Source: Bin87 sp964502995 (lineage in GTDB: Bacteria > Chloroflexota > Dehalococcoidia > Lucifugimonadales > UBA3495). Taken from it: 64,000 bases of DNA. The notes under the pieces were generated by a model, which worked only from the letters and a program-made list of their open reading frames with translations, had not been told where the DNA came from and ran no database searches. Below are positions 26,413 through 36,361 of this stretch, piece after piece; position 1 is the first letter of the stretch; each line of letters begins with the position of its first letter. A program made the position numbers and the translations under genes. The stretch covers positions 1 through 64,000 of the forward strand of contig CAZCZB010000004.1 of assembly GCA_964502995.1 (NCBI GenBank), given 5' to 3'.

Positions 26413-27426
26413 ATGCAAACCGACACGAACGGAAACAACGGTCCCACTGAGGACATCCAATCCGAAAATACGATGATTGAGGTGCGTGATCTGACGCACT
26501 ACTACGGACCCATGCCGGCGGTTGAAAACGTCAATTTTTCGGTCCGCCGTGGTGAAATTCTGGGATTCCTGGGACCCAACGGCGCGGGCAAAACCACGAC
26601 GATGCGGATTCTGACCGGCTTCATGCCTCCGACGCGTGGATCCATCACGCTGGATGGGTACGATGTCGTCGAGAAGTCGCTGGAGGTCCGCAAACGGGTG
26701 GGTTACCTCCCCGAATCGGTGCCCCTGCACACCGAAATGACCGTTACCAATTATCTGAAGTACATGGGCACATTGCGCCGCATGAACGGCCGCAAGATCC
26801 GACGGCGGATCGACGATGTTATCGATGTGTGCCGTTTGGGCGACTACCGGAAGACTATCATCGGCAAACTGTCCAAGGGATTCCGGCAACGTGTGGGCAT
26901 CGCGCAGGCCATCCTGCACGAGCCTGACGTGCTGGTATTGGATGAGCCGACTATCGGAATCGACCCGATCCAGGTGGTCGAAACGCGAGGCCTGATCCAG
27001 GAATTGGGACGGGAACAAACCGTTGTACTGAGCAGTCACATCCTGCCCGAAGTCAGCATGATCTGCGAGCGGGTCCTCATAATCCATGAGGGACATATTG
27101 TCGCCGCCGATACCCCCGATAATCTTGCACAGCATTTGCGCGGGGTCGAACAGCTTGAGGTTGAGATTGGCGGCCCTCCGGCCGATGTTCTGCTTACATT
27201 GCGGGCAATCGATGGCGCTACCGAGGTTACCCATCACCCCAGGCCGGGCATCAACGCATATCGCATCAAATACCGCGAAGGAATGGACTTGAGGGACGAA
27301 ATCTCGCGCACCGTGGTTAACAACGAATGGAGCCTGTTGAGCATGCAGGTCAGCAGCATGAGCCTGGAAGAGATATTCCTCAGGCTGACCACAGCTGAAA
27401 CCGACGAAGAATCAGGATGGGCATAG
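26413..27426 (+). CDS. ABC transporter ATP-binding protein (GldA-like)
   Basis: A 337-residue ABC ATPase. Walker A is GFLGPNGAGKTT, the Q-loop is near VGYLPES, the signature is LSKGFRQRVG and Walker B is VLVLDEPTIGID, followed by the H-loop SSHILPEV. A C-terminal domain of about 90 residues is typical of ABC-2 transporters. The next genes encode an ABC-2 permease, a GldG-like protein and a DUF4340 protein, the standard four-gene Gld-like module. ATG 26413 is used; ATG 26473 (MIEVRDLTHYYG) is an alternative. Confidence 0.93.
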   Translation: MQTDTNGNNGPTEDIQSENTMIEVRDLTHYYGPMPAVENVNFSVRRGEILGFLGPNGAGKTTTMRILTGFMPPTRGSITLDGYDVVEKSLEVRKRVGYLPESVPLHTEMTVTNYLKYMGTLRRMNGRKIRRRIDDVIDVCRLGDYRKTIIGKLSKGFRQRVGIAQAILHEPDVLVLDEPTIGIDPIQVVETRGLIQELGREQTVVLSSHILPEVSMICERVLIIHEGHIVAADTPDNLAQHLRGVEQLEVEIGGPPADVLLTLRAIDGATEVTHHPRPGINAYRIKYREGMDLRDEISRTVVNNEWSLLSMQVSSMSLEEIFLRLTTAETDEESGWA

Positions 27427-27432
27427 CATAGA

Positions 27433-28146
27433 ATGCTGACGATTCGCGCAGTTGCGCTCAAAGAGATCCAGATTTATTTCAGCAGCCCGGTGGCCTACAT
27501 CGTGGCGCTTATCTTTATGGCGCTCAGCGGGTTTTTCTTTGTCCAGGACCTGGGAAACCCGTTTCCCGAAGCGTCTATGAGCAATTTCTTTCAGGGCGCA
27601 ACATTCCTGTTGATACCGCTGGCGCCGGCGCTGACGATGCGCCTGCTGGCCGAAGAGCAGAAGCTGGGTACGATAGAGTTGCTACTGACCTCTCCCGTGC
27701 GTGACTGGGAAGTGATCGTTGGAAAATACCTGGCCAGTCTCGTGTTCCTGTTGTTCCTTCTGGCTCTCACTTCATATTATGTCGTGCTGTTGCTCGTATT
27801 TGCGAGCCCTGACCCAGGGCCGATTTACTCTGGATACCTGGGATTGGTTTTGTACGGTATGGCCGCACTGGCGGTGGGGATCCTCACGTCAACCCTGACC
27901 AGCAACCAGATCATCGCTGCAGTCGTTGGAACTGGCATCCTCATTGTACTGTACGCGACCGCCTTCATCAGCGAAGTCGTTACCGGCGTGTGGGCCAACG
28001 TGTTCAACCAGCTGGGATTCACCAGCCATTTTAACGATTTCGACAGCGGTATCATCGATTCGGCGCACATCGTGTACTTTTTGACGGTAACCGCATTGTT
28101 CTTGTTCCTGGCCGTCAGGGCGCTCGAATCGCGCCGCTGGAGGTAA
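27433..28146 (+). CDS. ABC-2 type permease (GldF-like)
   Basis: A 237-residue membrane protein with six predicted helices. The first helix is SPVAYIVALIFMALSGFFF, followed by the amphipathic EEQKLGTIELLLTSPVRDWE, which is diagnostic of ABC-2 permeases that contact the ATPase. The final helix is VTALFLFLAVRALESR. It starts six bases after the ATPase stop, and the GldG-like gene begins one base after its own stop. The exported substrate is unknown. Confidence 0.92.
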   Translation: MLTIRAVALKEIQIYFSSPVAYIVALIFMALSGFFFVQDLGNPFPEASMSNFFQGATFLLIPLAPALTMRLLAEEQKLGTIELLLTSPVRDWEVIVGKYLASLVFLLFLLALTSYYVVLLLVFASPDPGPIYSGYLGLVLYGMAALAVGILTSTLTSNQIIAAVVGTGILIVLYATAFISEVVTGVWANVFNQLGFTSHFNDFDSGIIDSAHIVYFLTVTALFLFLAVRALESRRWR

Positions 28147-28147
28147 G

Positions 28148-29941
28148 ATGAGCCAGCAGCGCGTTGACGAAACGCCAAGAGATTGGCGCCGACGCCGAGG
28201 CAGAGACCGGCAGTCAGGTGATATGGCCGGCGCCTCTGAAATGGGCGATCAACCGGCGCTTCAGGAACAGTCACGCACCCTGTTTTCCTTCATTGAGCCT
28301 GTCTTCGACCTGATCGGCATTTTCTACGCGCCGATTCTCATCGCCGGTGTGGTCGGGCTGGTGGCAGGCGCTGTGTTGCTCGCGTTCGTCGGTTCGTTGA
28401 AACTATATGGCGCGATAGTCCTGGGCATCGGCGCAGTGCTGGTCCTCGTGGTAGCGGTGTCGTATTTCAGCCAGGTCGTCGCGGCGTTTTTCAGCAGAAC
28501 CGGGCGTTATGGCGTCAACACCGTAATCATGACAGCCGCTTTTATCGGATTGGTTGTGGTTGCCAACTATGTTGCGTTCGAGAACCACTTCCGTGCCGAC
28601 ACCACCGCGACCAACCAGTTTTCGCTGGCCGACCGCACCAAGGGCTTGCTAGATAGTTTGGATCGCCCGATCAACGTGATCGCCTACTATCCGGATGAAA
28701 TACCCGATATCGACATGCTGACCCGCCGCGGCAAGGTGGACACCATGCTCAGCGAGTTCGGCAAGCGCAGCGGAAAATTCACGTATGAGTTTTTGGATCC
28801 CCAAAAGGAGGCGGACCTGGCGCGCAGTCAAGGTGTGACCGCATACGAAACTCTGGCGGTTTCCGCCGTAGACACCGATATCATCGATCTGGTTCAACCG
28901 ACCGACGTGGTTTACAGTCGTCTTGAACAGGACCTGTACACTGCGCTCCTGGTGGCCACTGAAACTCAGCAGAAGAAGGTTTATTTCCTGGGCGGGCATG
29001 GCGAGCGGGACATCGACCGGGACGCGGAGGATGGATACCTGCACATCCGCCAGGGCCTGGAAGTCGATAACTATGCGGTCGAGCCATTGATCTGGACGCC
29101 GTCCAATGAGGAAGTATCGATCCCCGAGGATGCCGCATTGGTTGTGATTGCCGGACCGACCGGTGAACTGCCGCCCGCGCACGCTGAGGCCCTCAACCTT
29201 TACATGGCCGGTCAGCGTGCCGATGGAGAACCGCGGCGCGAAGGTGCCCGGTTGATCTTCCTGGCGGAACCGGACACGCACGATTCATTCAGGGCGTTTC
29301 TGGCATTTTGGGGAGTGATCGTTACGGACAGTTATATTCGTGACATCGAAGGGTCGCAGCCGAACGCCCCGCGAACCCTTCGGGTGGGTATCTACAACCC
29401 ACGGGCGCCCAGCGAAATCGTCGCCCCCCGTGGGCAACCATTGAACGTCGTATTCATGCCGGGCGCAGCGGCGCTCGAGCCCATAGTCGAAGAAGCCACG
29501 ACTCGCGCGACCGTTCCGATAGCGGCTACCACCACCTCGGCTCGCCTTATTGACGACATCGAAAGGACGGAACCCACGCAGAACGATCCAGGCGGCGTCT
29601 ATTTCCCGGCGCTGTATCTGGATATTGTTGCGCCGGTGGGGGGCGTAGTCCCGACCGAACGGCCGGCAGACAACGAAATCGCCGGCATGGCGGTGTTCGG
29701 CGATTCGGATTTCGTTGCCAACAGCAATGTACAACGCGGTTCCAGCGCGGCCCTGTTCCTGAATACCGCCAACTACCTGATGGGGGACTTCTCACTGGTG
29801 TCAATACGCGACCGCGAGTTCGTGTATCGGGAATGGAACCTCGACGCCAACGAGTTCAACTTTGTACGGTTCTCCACGTGGCTCCTGCTTCCTGGACTCA
29901 TGGGGATTATGGCGGTGGTGGTTTGGTGGGTGCGTCGCTAG
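28148..29941 (+). CDS. GldG-like ABC-type uncharacterised transport system protein
   Basis: A 597-residue membrane protein. Two or three hydrophobic segments lie between about residues 45 and 145, then a large extracytoplasmic part with LDSLDRPINVIAYYPDEIP, YEFLDPQKEADLA and VYFLGGHGERDI, and finally a C-terminal helix (WLLLPGLMGIMAVVVWWV) with a short basic tail. These match the GldG family that accompanies GldA/GldF. The N-terminal 35 residues are charged and cytoplasmic. In Bacteroidetes these genes are linked to gliding; here the role is unknown. Confidence 0.9.
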   Translation: MSQQRVDETPRDWRRRRGRDRQSGDMAGASEMGDQPALQEQSRTLFSFIEPVFDLIGIFYAPILIAGVVGLVAGAVLLAFVGSLKLYGAIVLGIGAVLVLVVAVSYFSQVVAAFFSRTGRYGVNTVIMTAAFIGLVVVANYVAFENHFRADTTATNQFSLADRTKGLLDSLDRPINVIAYYPDEIPDIDMLTRRGKVDTMLSEFGKRSGKFTYEFLDPQKEADLARSQGVTAYETLAVSAVDTDIIDLVQPTDVVYSRLEQDLYTALLVATETQQKKVYFLGGHGERDIDRDAEDGYLHIRQGLEVDNYAVEPLIWTPSNEEVSIPEDAALVVIAGPTGELPPAHAEALNLYMAGQRADGEPRREGARLIFLAEPDTHDSFRAFLAFWGVIVTDSYIRDIEGSQPNAPRTLRVGIYNPRAPSEIVAPRGQPLNVVFMPGAAALEPIVEEATTRATVPIAATTTSARLIDDIERTEPTQNDPGGVYFPALYLDIVAPVGGVVPTERPADNEIAGMAVFGDSDFVANSNVQRGSSAALFLNTANYLMGDFSLVSIRDREFVYREWNLDANEFNFVRFSTWLLLPGLMGIMAVVVWWVRR

Positions 29942-30002
29942 AGCGGCGACCTTTGCTCGCCGCAGCAATCACCGCAAACGTCAACCTGAAAACGGCTCGG
30001 CA

Positions 30003-31115
30003 ATGAACGTTCGGCTTACGATCCTCCTCGTATTCGTCCTCGTCATATTCGGCGCCCTGGCCCTGTACTTCAGGCCATGGGAACGACACACGCCGACAGA
30101 GGAAACTCCGTGGGCATGGCGCATCGACGATGATGCAATTGTCCATGTCGAGGTTACTCACAAGGGACAGCCGGGTGAGTCAGCCGAGTGTTCCGATCAA
30201 GTTGTGCCGTTCACAGGAGAAGCGGTGTCCATTGTCTATGACAAGGATTTGGGACGGGGCAAATGGTTCATCGTTAACGAAGATGAACGGATTGAGGTTT
30301 ATCACGACAAATGGGCCGGCACTCCGTTGATCCTGAGCGGGCCGAAGGTGAACCGGGTACTCGCCGGCACCGTAGAAAATCCGGCGCAATACGGCCTTGA
30401 ACCTCCTGAGACCGTAATCGAGATCACGGAGGAGACGGGACTCACCCATGAATTCTGGCTGGGCAATCTTACTCCTGACGGCGAATTCAGTTACATGACC
30501 CTGGCAGAAGACCGCCAATTGTTCACAGTACCTGAAATCTGGGCTCGGGTGGTCAACTGCCTCGCGCTACAACCTCCCTACGTGCCGCCCCCGTTGGATT
30601 TGGGCTACTTCTATGACGTTGATTTTCGCGACATTCAAGAACTTGAGGTTACACACGACGGCAAGACCGTAACCTACACGCCCAACCCTCAGGATCGAAC
30701 CTGGTACGCGAACATCGACGGCGAAGCGACGCCGGTTCGAACGCCCGATTGGTGGGCATTACAGCTCCAATGGTACGGGAAGCCGACCAAACCGGGCGGG
30801 CCAGACGCTTTCGGCGGTTGGCACGTGGACGAAAACGGGGCCAGCGATCCCCAATATGGGTTGCAGCCGCCCCAGACAACCGTCAGAGTGAAGACCCACG
30901 AGAAATCGTTCGAGTTCTACATCGGCGGCGAGCACATTGAAGTGGACAGGGACGGCGTGCCGATTCTAGATGATTCCGGCAACACGCAGGTCCTGGTGCG
31001 TTACGCAGGGCTGCCAGGTGATCCGATTGTTTATGTAATCAACGCGGTGCGCGGCGAACGGACCATTTGCCTGGCGACCGACCCGCCCGTTAGCAGACCA
31101 TACGACTGCCCCTGA
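30003..31115 (+). CDS. DUF4340 domain protein
   Basis: A 370-residue protein with one N-terminal membrane anchor (LTILLVFVLVIFGALALYF) and a long exported domain. Inside are two repeated beta-rich units, seen as the parallel phrases GTVENPAQYGLEPPETVIEI and ASDPQYGLQPPQTTVRVKTH (about 160 residues apart), each followed by an FxxxxGxxxxxG-like strand. DUF4340 proteins regularly follow GldG-like genes, so it is probably a peripheral partner of the transporter. The ATG lies 61 bases after the GldG-like stop. Confidence 0.85.
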   Translation: MNVRLTILLVFVLVIFGALALYFRPWERHTPTEETPWAWRIDDDAIVHVEVTHKGQPGESAECSDQVVPFTGEAVSIVYDKDLGRGKWFIVNEDERIEVYHDKWAGTPLILSGPKVNRVLAGTVENPAQYGLEPPETVIEITEETGLTHEFWLGNLTPDGEFSYMTLAEDRQLFTVPEIWARVVNCLALQPPYVPPPLDLGYFYDVDFRDIQELEVTHDGKTVTYTPNPQDRTWYANIDGEATPVRTPDWWALQLQWYGKPTKPGGPDAFGGWHVDENGASDPQYGLQPPQTTVRVKTHEKSFEFYIGGEHIEVDRDGVPILDDSGNTQVLVRYAGLPGDPIVYVINAVRGERTICLATDPPVSRPYDCP

Positions 31116-31136
31116 GCCGATCGTGAGGAGGCCATT

Positions 31137-32372
31137 GTGAACGCAGAAATTATATCCATTGGCACCGAACTGTTGATGGGTGAACTGACTGACACCAACG
31201 CTAGTTGGATCGCGAGCCGATTGCCGGCCTTGGGCATCCAGCTGCAATGGGTCAGCATAATCGGGGATGATTTGCCCAAGCTTACCGAAGCCTTCCGGCA
31301 GGGAATGGAACGCTCGGACATCATTTTCACCACCGGCGGTTTGGGCCCCACTCAGGATGACCTCACCCGCGAGGCAGTCGCCGCTGCCCTCAATGAGAGT
31401 CCGACCGTGTCGGAACCTGAACTGGAAAACCTGCGTCAATGGTTCCGGAATCGCGGCCAGGAAATGCCCGGTCACAACGTGAAACAGGCGCACATCATCC
31501 CTTCCGCCGAATTCGTGCCCAACCGGAACGGGACCGCGCCGGGGTGGTGGGCAGAAAAAGATGGCAAGCACATAGTCATCATGCCGGGGCCGCCGGGTGA
31601 GAATCGGGCCATGTGGCAGGATGAGATCGATGCCAAACTCCAAACAATGATCGACAACGAGGTTACCATCACCCGAAACATCAAGACCCTTGGTCTTGGC
31701 GAAGCGTCGGTGGACGAAATCGTCTCAGAATACTTCGGCCTCGAAAACCCTTATCTTGGCATCTACTCGAAGGCCGACGGAATCCATCTGCGGATCATCG
31801 CCCGCGCCATGGACGAGGCGTCGGCCCGCACGATGATAGAGCCGGTGGAAAACGCAATCCATGAACGCCTTGCCCCTTACATCTGGGGTTATGACGATGA
31901 GACTCCTGAAATCGCAGTGGGCGTCGCGTTAACAGCAAGAGACATGACGCTGGCAACCATGGAGTCGGTGAGCGGCGGCTTTCTGGCCAATACCATCACC
32001 GAATCTCTGGACAGCAGCCGCTGGTATCGCGGTGGAACAGTAGCGTACACCGGCGACGCCATCGTTGCGGCCGGCGTGAGCGCCGGGATCATCGAGGAAA
32101 ATGGCATTATCAGCCAGGCCACGGCAAACGCCATGGCGATTGCCGCACAACACAATGCCGGATCTGATTTCGGAATCGGGGTTACGGGAGTGTTGGGACC
32201 CGAGGAGTTGGAGGGCCACCGGCCCGGGACCATCCACATCGCCATATCCCATGACGGATCCGTCCATGAATTTCCCATGCGCACTCCGCCGAGACGCCTG
32301 GTGATCAAGCGGCGTTCGTGCAACACTGCACTGACCGAACTCCGCAAGTTGATCTACGCAGTGTCTCCATAG
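31137..32372 (+). CDS. cinA: CinA family protein
   Basis: A 411-residue two-domain CinA. The N-terminal MoCo-binding-like COG1058 domain has SIGTELLMGELTDTNASWIA, TTGGLGPTQDDLTRE and VIMPGPPGE. The C-terminal nicotinamide-nucleotide amidase domain keeps GVTGVLGPEE and GTIHIAIS, but the usual AESCTGG reads MESVSGG, and the lysine normally found in the next strand region is not evident. The start is GTG after GAGGAGGCCATT. It is 21 bases downstream of the Gld-like operon. The amidase activity is doubtful. Confidence 0.88.
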   Translation: MNAEIISIGTELLMGELTDTNASWIASRLPALGIQLQWVSIIGDDLPKLTEAFRQGMERSDIIFTTGGLGPTQDDLTREAVAAALNESPTVSEPELENLRQWFRNRGQEMPGHNVKQAHIIPSAEFVPNRNGTAPGWWAEKDGKHIVIMPGPPGENRAMWQDEIDAKLQTMIDNEVTITRNIKTLGLGEASVDEIVSEYFGLENPYLGIYSKADGIHLRIIARAMDEASARTMIEPVENAIHERLAPYIWGYDDETPEIAVGVALTARDMTLATMESVSGGFLANTITESLDSSRWYRGGTVAYTGDAIVAAGVSAGIIEENGIISQATANAMAIAAQHNAGSDFGIGVTGVLGPEELEGHRPGTIHIAISHDGSVHEFPMRTPPRRLVIKRRSCNTALTELRKLIYAVSP

Positions 32373-32395
32373 GTTCTCGGGCGGTCAAAAACACC

Positions 32396-32426
32396 AGGGG
32401 CGGGTTTTGCAACCCGCCCCTTTTTC
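32396..32426 (+). terminator. Rho-independent terminator
   Basis: AGGGGCGGGTT / AACCCGCCCCT with a TTGC loop, then TTTTT. Ends cinA and faces the converging VWA gene. It uses the same GGGGCGGGTT palindrome as at 23385. Confidence 0.85.
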
Positions 32427-32443
32427 CTAGCATTTCACGGCGA

Positions 32444-35400
32444 TCATCGAGACATCGTCAGCGTTCGGTACAACATGGGCAATCGCTCAGGCAATGCCCA
32501 GATATCGTCCAGCACCTCGTAGTTGAGGTCGCCGCACATCGTCTTGAGATAATCGTGGCCTGCTTTGTCCACGGTAAGACAGAAGGGTGTAATCTCCTTC
32601 CGCTTGGCTTCCACCAGTGCCTGGTGGGTGTCATGGACGGCGTATTCCTTCTCCACGCCCTCGCGGCTATAGCCACGGTCCTGCGGTCGCCCGTCGCTGA
32701 TCAGGAACATGATCTTGGTCGCCGCGTCCTGGTTCTCCAGCTTGGTAATGGCGTGGCGAATCGCCGATCCCATACGAGTGGCATGCAACGGCGTCACTTT
32801 GTCAATACGCCGCTTGATCTTGTCGTTGAACTGCTCCTCGATGTCTTTGATCACGTAGAACTCGACATTCTCACGGCCGTAGCCCGAGAACCCATAGATT
32901 CCATAGGTGTCGCCGATGGATTCGAGCGCGTTGATCAGCAGGGCGCAGCTTTCGCGCTCCAGGTCGATGATTCGCTTGTAATGCCTGCGGACCAATCCTT
33001 CCCGACGACGGCGCAACCACACCATGTATTCCACCGGGTCGTCGGGCGCGTCCCGGTCGTCGACGGAATGCCTCCCTTCGTCGATGGCTTCGGCCGTCGA
33101 GGCGGACATATCAAGCAGGAACACAACGGCAACGTCGCGCTCTACCCGGTTGCGGCGCCAATAAATCTTCTCGTCCGGCGGCACGTTCATGCGCAGGTCG
33201 GCCCACGCTTCGAGCGCCGAGTTGAGGTCGATGTCTTCGCCGTCGATCAGCCGGTAGGTCTTTCGCCACGTCTCCGGCATGATCAGTTCAAATTGCCGCT
33301 TGATGTGTGCCAGCAATGAGGCGTAGTTGCGGAGGGAATCGTTGTAGAAATTGACATCGCCTTCGTCGAGGATCTTTTCCTTTACGATGCACCACCGCGG
33401 TTTGTAGTCGTTGGCGCGGAAGTCCCATTCGTCGTACACGAACGTCTTCGGTTCCAGCGCTTCCAACTCGCCGCCGGCGTCGTCGTCGTGAAGAATCGGG
33501 CCGTAACCCTTGCCGGGGTCATTGGACGGCGGTGGAACACCGGCCTCCTTCATGATGTTCTGTGCGAACATCGCCATGCTCTGATCGACGTCGCCTTCCT
33601 GGGCGTCCAGTTCCAACTCAGCGCTGTCCTGCAGGAGCTGTTCAAGCTCTTCCTGAGTCATGGGTTCGGCATCGCCCATCTGGCTCTGGTCCATTTGGAG
33701 CTTGGTGAGAAGTTGGACCATTTCGGGCTTGAAATCGCCGCGGTATTCAACCGGCTCAGGCGATTCGTAAGGGTCTCCTTCGCCCTGTTCGCCCTGCTGC
33801 TCATCCATGGCGGCCTGTAGCTTGTCCAGCAGCGCCTGATACTCTTCCTCGGAAAATTCGCCCGGGTCGTCCAGGTCTTCCGGCTGGTATTCGTCCTCAG
33901 GCTGCTGCTCGTTTTGCAAGCGCGAGATGATCTCGTAGGCACGCAGGGAGGCTTCCGCAGTATCCTCGATGGACGCTCGGATGGTGCGCAGCCGGTGCAT
34001 GATTCGCGCGAGCATGCGCGCCTCTTCCCGGTATTCCTGGGGCACTGGCAAATTGTCGAAGCGATCCAGACTCATGTGTACGAGCAACTCGATCAGTGCT
34101 TCCTGCAACGGCAGTTCTTCCACCCGTGGCCGTTGACTCAGGGCATCCCTCTGAACGTCCAGCGCAGGGCGCCGTATCCCGGGATAGTCCGTCTTGATCC
34201 GGTAATCCAGCCGGCAGTCTTCCAGCACACTGAACAGATCGAACGCCATGCGCCGGTCTTCGAACAGGGCGAGGAAGCGTCCGATGTCGGTGTACACCCG
34301 CATCGTACCGGCCTGAGCATCCGCCATCTCGGGAGCGGAAATCACGCTGGCGTCCTGCAATTGGAAGTGGTCGGCAGCAGCGGTGCGGATGGCTTCCAGG
34401 CGGGCTTGCGCCGCTTGCTCCATGGGCAGGCGGCGGTCTTCAAACACATTGGCGGGCTGATCAAAGTTGAACTGGAAGCTGCCAAATTCCATGTGGGAGA
34501 CCTGGTGGGTCGCCACCACTTTGAACCACGCAAAGTTTTGGGATTTGTCATTGTAGTGATCGATCATCGGCGGCAGGTACACTTTCGTTCCGTCGGTGGA
34601 TGCTGTGTCCTGGTCGACCCATCCGATCTGTCGCCTGACCAGTTCTTCGGTACTCATCACTTCGATGTTTATGCCAGACAAAGCCCGGGTATACAGGCGC
34701 ATAATGCCCTTGACCCGCTCCAGATCCAGGCTGGACGATAACGTTTCCAGCATGGCTTCCGAGGTGTTGGACTCCACCTTGAAGAACGCGATGCCGCTCT
34801 CCGGATTTTCGTTGAGCAATTCGACGCCGTGCTGGTACCACTGGTCCAGCTGGGGCAGCGTGATTCTGTTCAAAACCGGGTCCAGGCTCTTGAGGAACGG
34901 AGGCACGGCGTCGGGAGTGGTGGCCAGCAATCCTTCGCACAAATCGAGAATGTGCCCTTGCGAACCCGGTGAAACGTGGGCCAGCGCCTGGGCGCCGTCA
35001 TACAGGAATCTCGACGTGTCACGAAGCCCCATCTTGGCCAACTTTTCGCCCAACCTCAGGAACCGGCCGGTCTGTCCCTCCTCCACATGCTGCAAGGCCC
35101 GTGGAGCCATTTCCAGGCATGCTTTGACCTCGCGCCAACTGGTATCCGTCAAGGCGCGGGACATGGACAGGAACGCCTCGCGTTCACGGCCCATTCCGGG
35201 CAGCACGTCCCGGCCCAGCACCAGGCATTCGGCCGCCACGTCGTAGGATTTGTACGACAACGCTTCTATCAGCGAGGCGAATACTTCCACGTCCCAGAAC
35301 GGCAGATTGCGAACCAGATCGGGGCTGACTTCAAAGAACCTGGCGGCGAGGGTGCTGGACTTCCAGGTTCCCTTGTATAACGAACGGCCCAGCCCGGCCC

Positions 35401-35758
35401 AGCGTGGAATGTACTGGGGTCGCAGGTTGGTGACTATGGTAGGACTTGCTTTGAAGAAAGCGACGGCCAGCGTCGGCGAATCCTGCGACAGGTAGGTGCC
35501 GCAGCGCGCCCACTGCATGAACGACGCGAAGGCCAACGAGCGGGCCACTTCGGGGCTCACACGGTAGTATTCGACCGCCGATTCCCAAGAACGTACAGTT
35601 TGCGTCCCGATGGCAACGCCTTCTTTTGCCCAGAGCGCAAGTTCCTCATCGCTGAAGGCCTCGCCCATTGCGTCGGCGACGGCCTCATAGGCTTCGGTTA
35701 CTGCCGGTGGTAGTTTGGCCAGTTCAGCTAGAAGCTCGCCACTTGCGGTATTAGTCAA
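32444..35758 (-). CDS. Large VWA-domain protein, CbbO/NorD-like
   Basis: A 1104-residue protein. The first 400 residues are helical repeats with recurring motifs (YYRVSPEVARSLAF, FFKASPTIVTNL, FFEVSPDLVRNL), similar to CbbO/NorD N-termini. A very acidic linker follows at about 640-760. The C-terminal VWA domain has the MIDAS motif DMSAS and later SDGRPQDRGYS. NorD/CbbO proteins work with MoxR-type CbbQ/NorQ ATPases to remodel or load metal into target enzymes such as Rubisco or NO reductase. A MoxR gene lies two genes upstream, but neither target enzyme is in the window. It overlaps the NUDIX gene by eight bases. Confidence 0.87.
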   Translation of the reverse strand: MTNTASGELLAELAKLPPAVTEAYEAVADAMGEAFSDEELALWAKEGVAIGTQTVRSWESAVEYYRVSPEVARSLAFASFMQWARCGTYLSQDSPTLAVAFFKASPTIVTNLRPQYIPRWAGLGRSLYKGTWKSSTLAARFFEVSPDLVRNLPFWDVEVFASLIEALSYKSYDVAAECLVLGRDVLPGMGREREAFLSMSRALTDTSWREVKACLEMAPRALQHVEEGQTGRFLRLGEKLAKMGLRDTSRFLYDGAQALAHVSPGSQGHILDLCEGLLATTPDAVPPFLKSLDPVLNRITLPQLDQWYQHGVELLNENPESGIAFFKVESNTSEAMLETLSSSLDLERVKGIMRLYTRALSGINIEVMSTEELVRRQIGWVDQDTASTDGTKVYLPPMIDHYNDKSQNFAWFKVVATHQVSHMEFGSFQFNFDQPANVFEDRRLPMEQAAQARLEAIRTAAADHFQLQDASVISAPEMADAQAGTMRVYTDIGRFLALFEDRRMAFDLFSVLEDCRLDYRIKTDYPGIRRPALDVQRDALSQRPRVEELPLQEALIELLVHMSLDRFDNLPVPQEYREEARMLARIMHRLRTIRASIEDTAEASLRAYEIISRLQNEQQPEDEYQPEDLDDPGEFSEEEYQALLDKLQAAMDEQQGEQGEGDPYESPEPVEYRGDFKPEMVQLLTKLQMDQSQMGDAEPMTQEELEQLLQDSAELELDAQEGDVDQSMAMFAQNIMKEAGVPPPSNDPGKGYGPILHDDDAGGELEALEPKTFVYDEWDFRANDYKPRWCIVKEKILDEGDVNFYNDSLRNYASLLAHIKRQFELIMPETWRKTYRLIDGEDIDLNSALEAWADLRMNVPPDEKIYWRRNRVERDVAVVFLLDMSASTAEAIDEGRHSVDDRDAPDDPVEYMVWLRRRREGLVRRHYKRIIDLERESCALLINALESIGDTYGIYGFSGYGRENVEFYVIKDIEEQFNDKIKRRIDKVTPLHATRMGSAIRHAITKLENQDAATKIMFLISDGRPQDRGYSREGVEKEYAVHDTHQALVEAKRKEITPFCLTVDKAGHDYLKTMCGDLNYEVLDDIWALPERLPMLYRTLTMSR

Positions 35759-36347
35759 GGCTGGAGTCCTCCTTTGTCAGTCCGTCCTCGATGACGTCGA
35801 GGAACTGGTCAAGGATCTTGGCGGTTGCACCGTACACCAGGTGCTCCTGGTATCCGTACGAGCGGACCGAAGTGCGCTCGCCATCCTCGATGCGAGAATC
35901 CCATCGCCAGTATGTGGGATCGCGCAGAACGCTGATGGGTATTTCGACCACCTCAGCGATTTCATGGCTGCTGGGTTTGAACTCGTAAGGATACGGTATG
36001 GTCCCCACAAAGACCTTCACCAGAAAATTGGAACGTGTGACGTTATCGTCCAAGCGGCCCAGGATTGTTACATCACTGGGCTTGATGCCCATTTCCTCAT
36101 CGGTTTCCCGAAGGGCGGTATCCTCAAAATCCGCGTCCTCGGGATCGCGGGCTCCACCAGGGAACGACATTTCCCCTTTGTGGTGCTCCACCGTCATCGA
36201 GCGCTTGTTGAGCAAAACGCAGTGCTCACCGTCTTTCCGGTAGATCAATAGCATTACTGCCGCCGGCATCAGGCCTTCCGGGGCGGCTGTAATCGGGTTG
36301 CGGCGCGCCAGGGCGTCGCGTATCAGGTCCAGGGTGATTTCACCCAT
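35751..36347 (-). CDS. NUDIX hydrolase, CoA pyrophosphatase type
   Basis: A 198-residue NUDIX protein. The box is GGARDPEDADFEDTALRETD followed by EEMGI, and the upstream segment VLLNKRSMTVEHHKGEMSFP matches the LLTxRSxxLxxHxGqvsFPGG signature of CoA diphosphatases (NudL/YeaB), which split CoA or acyl-CoA into phosphopantetheine and 3',5'-ADP. It overlaps the VWA gene by eight bases and follows the MoxR gene after 14 bases. coaE is in the same cluster, so the block couples CoA synthesis and turnover with the MoxR/VWA pair. Confidence 0.9.
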   Translation of the reverse strand: MGEITLDLIRDALARRNPITAAPEGLMPAAVMLLIYRKDGEHCVLLNKRSMTVEHHKGEMSFPGGARDPEDADFEDTALRETDEEMGIKPSDVTILGRLDDNVTRSNFLVKVFVGTIPYPYEFKPSSHEIAEVVEIPISVLRDPTYWRWDSRIEDGERTSVRSYGYQEHLVYGATAKILDQFLDVIEDGLTKEDSSLD

Positions 36348-36361
36348 GCAGCCTCCAGTGG

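Noticed and set aside
32318..33319. 333-codon plus-strand frame inside the VWA gene
   Set aside because: Antisense shadow with Arg/His/Val-rich text and no motif.
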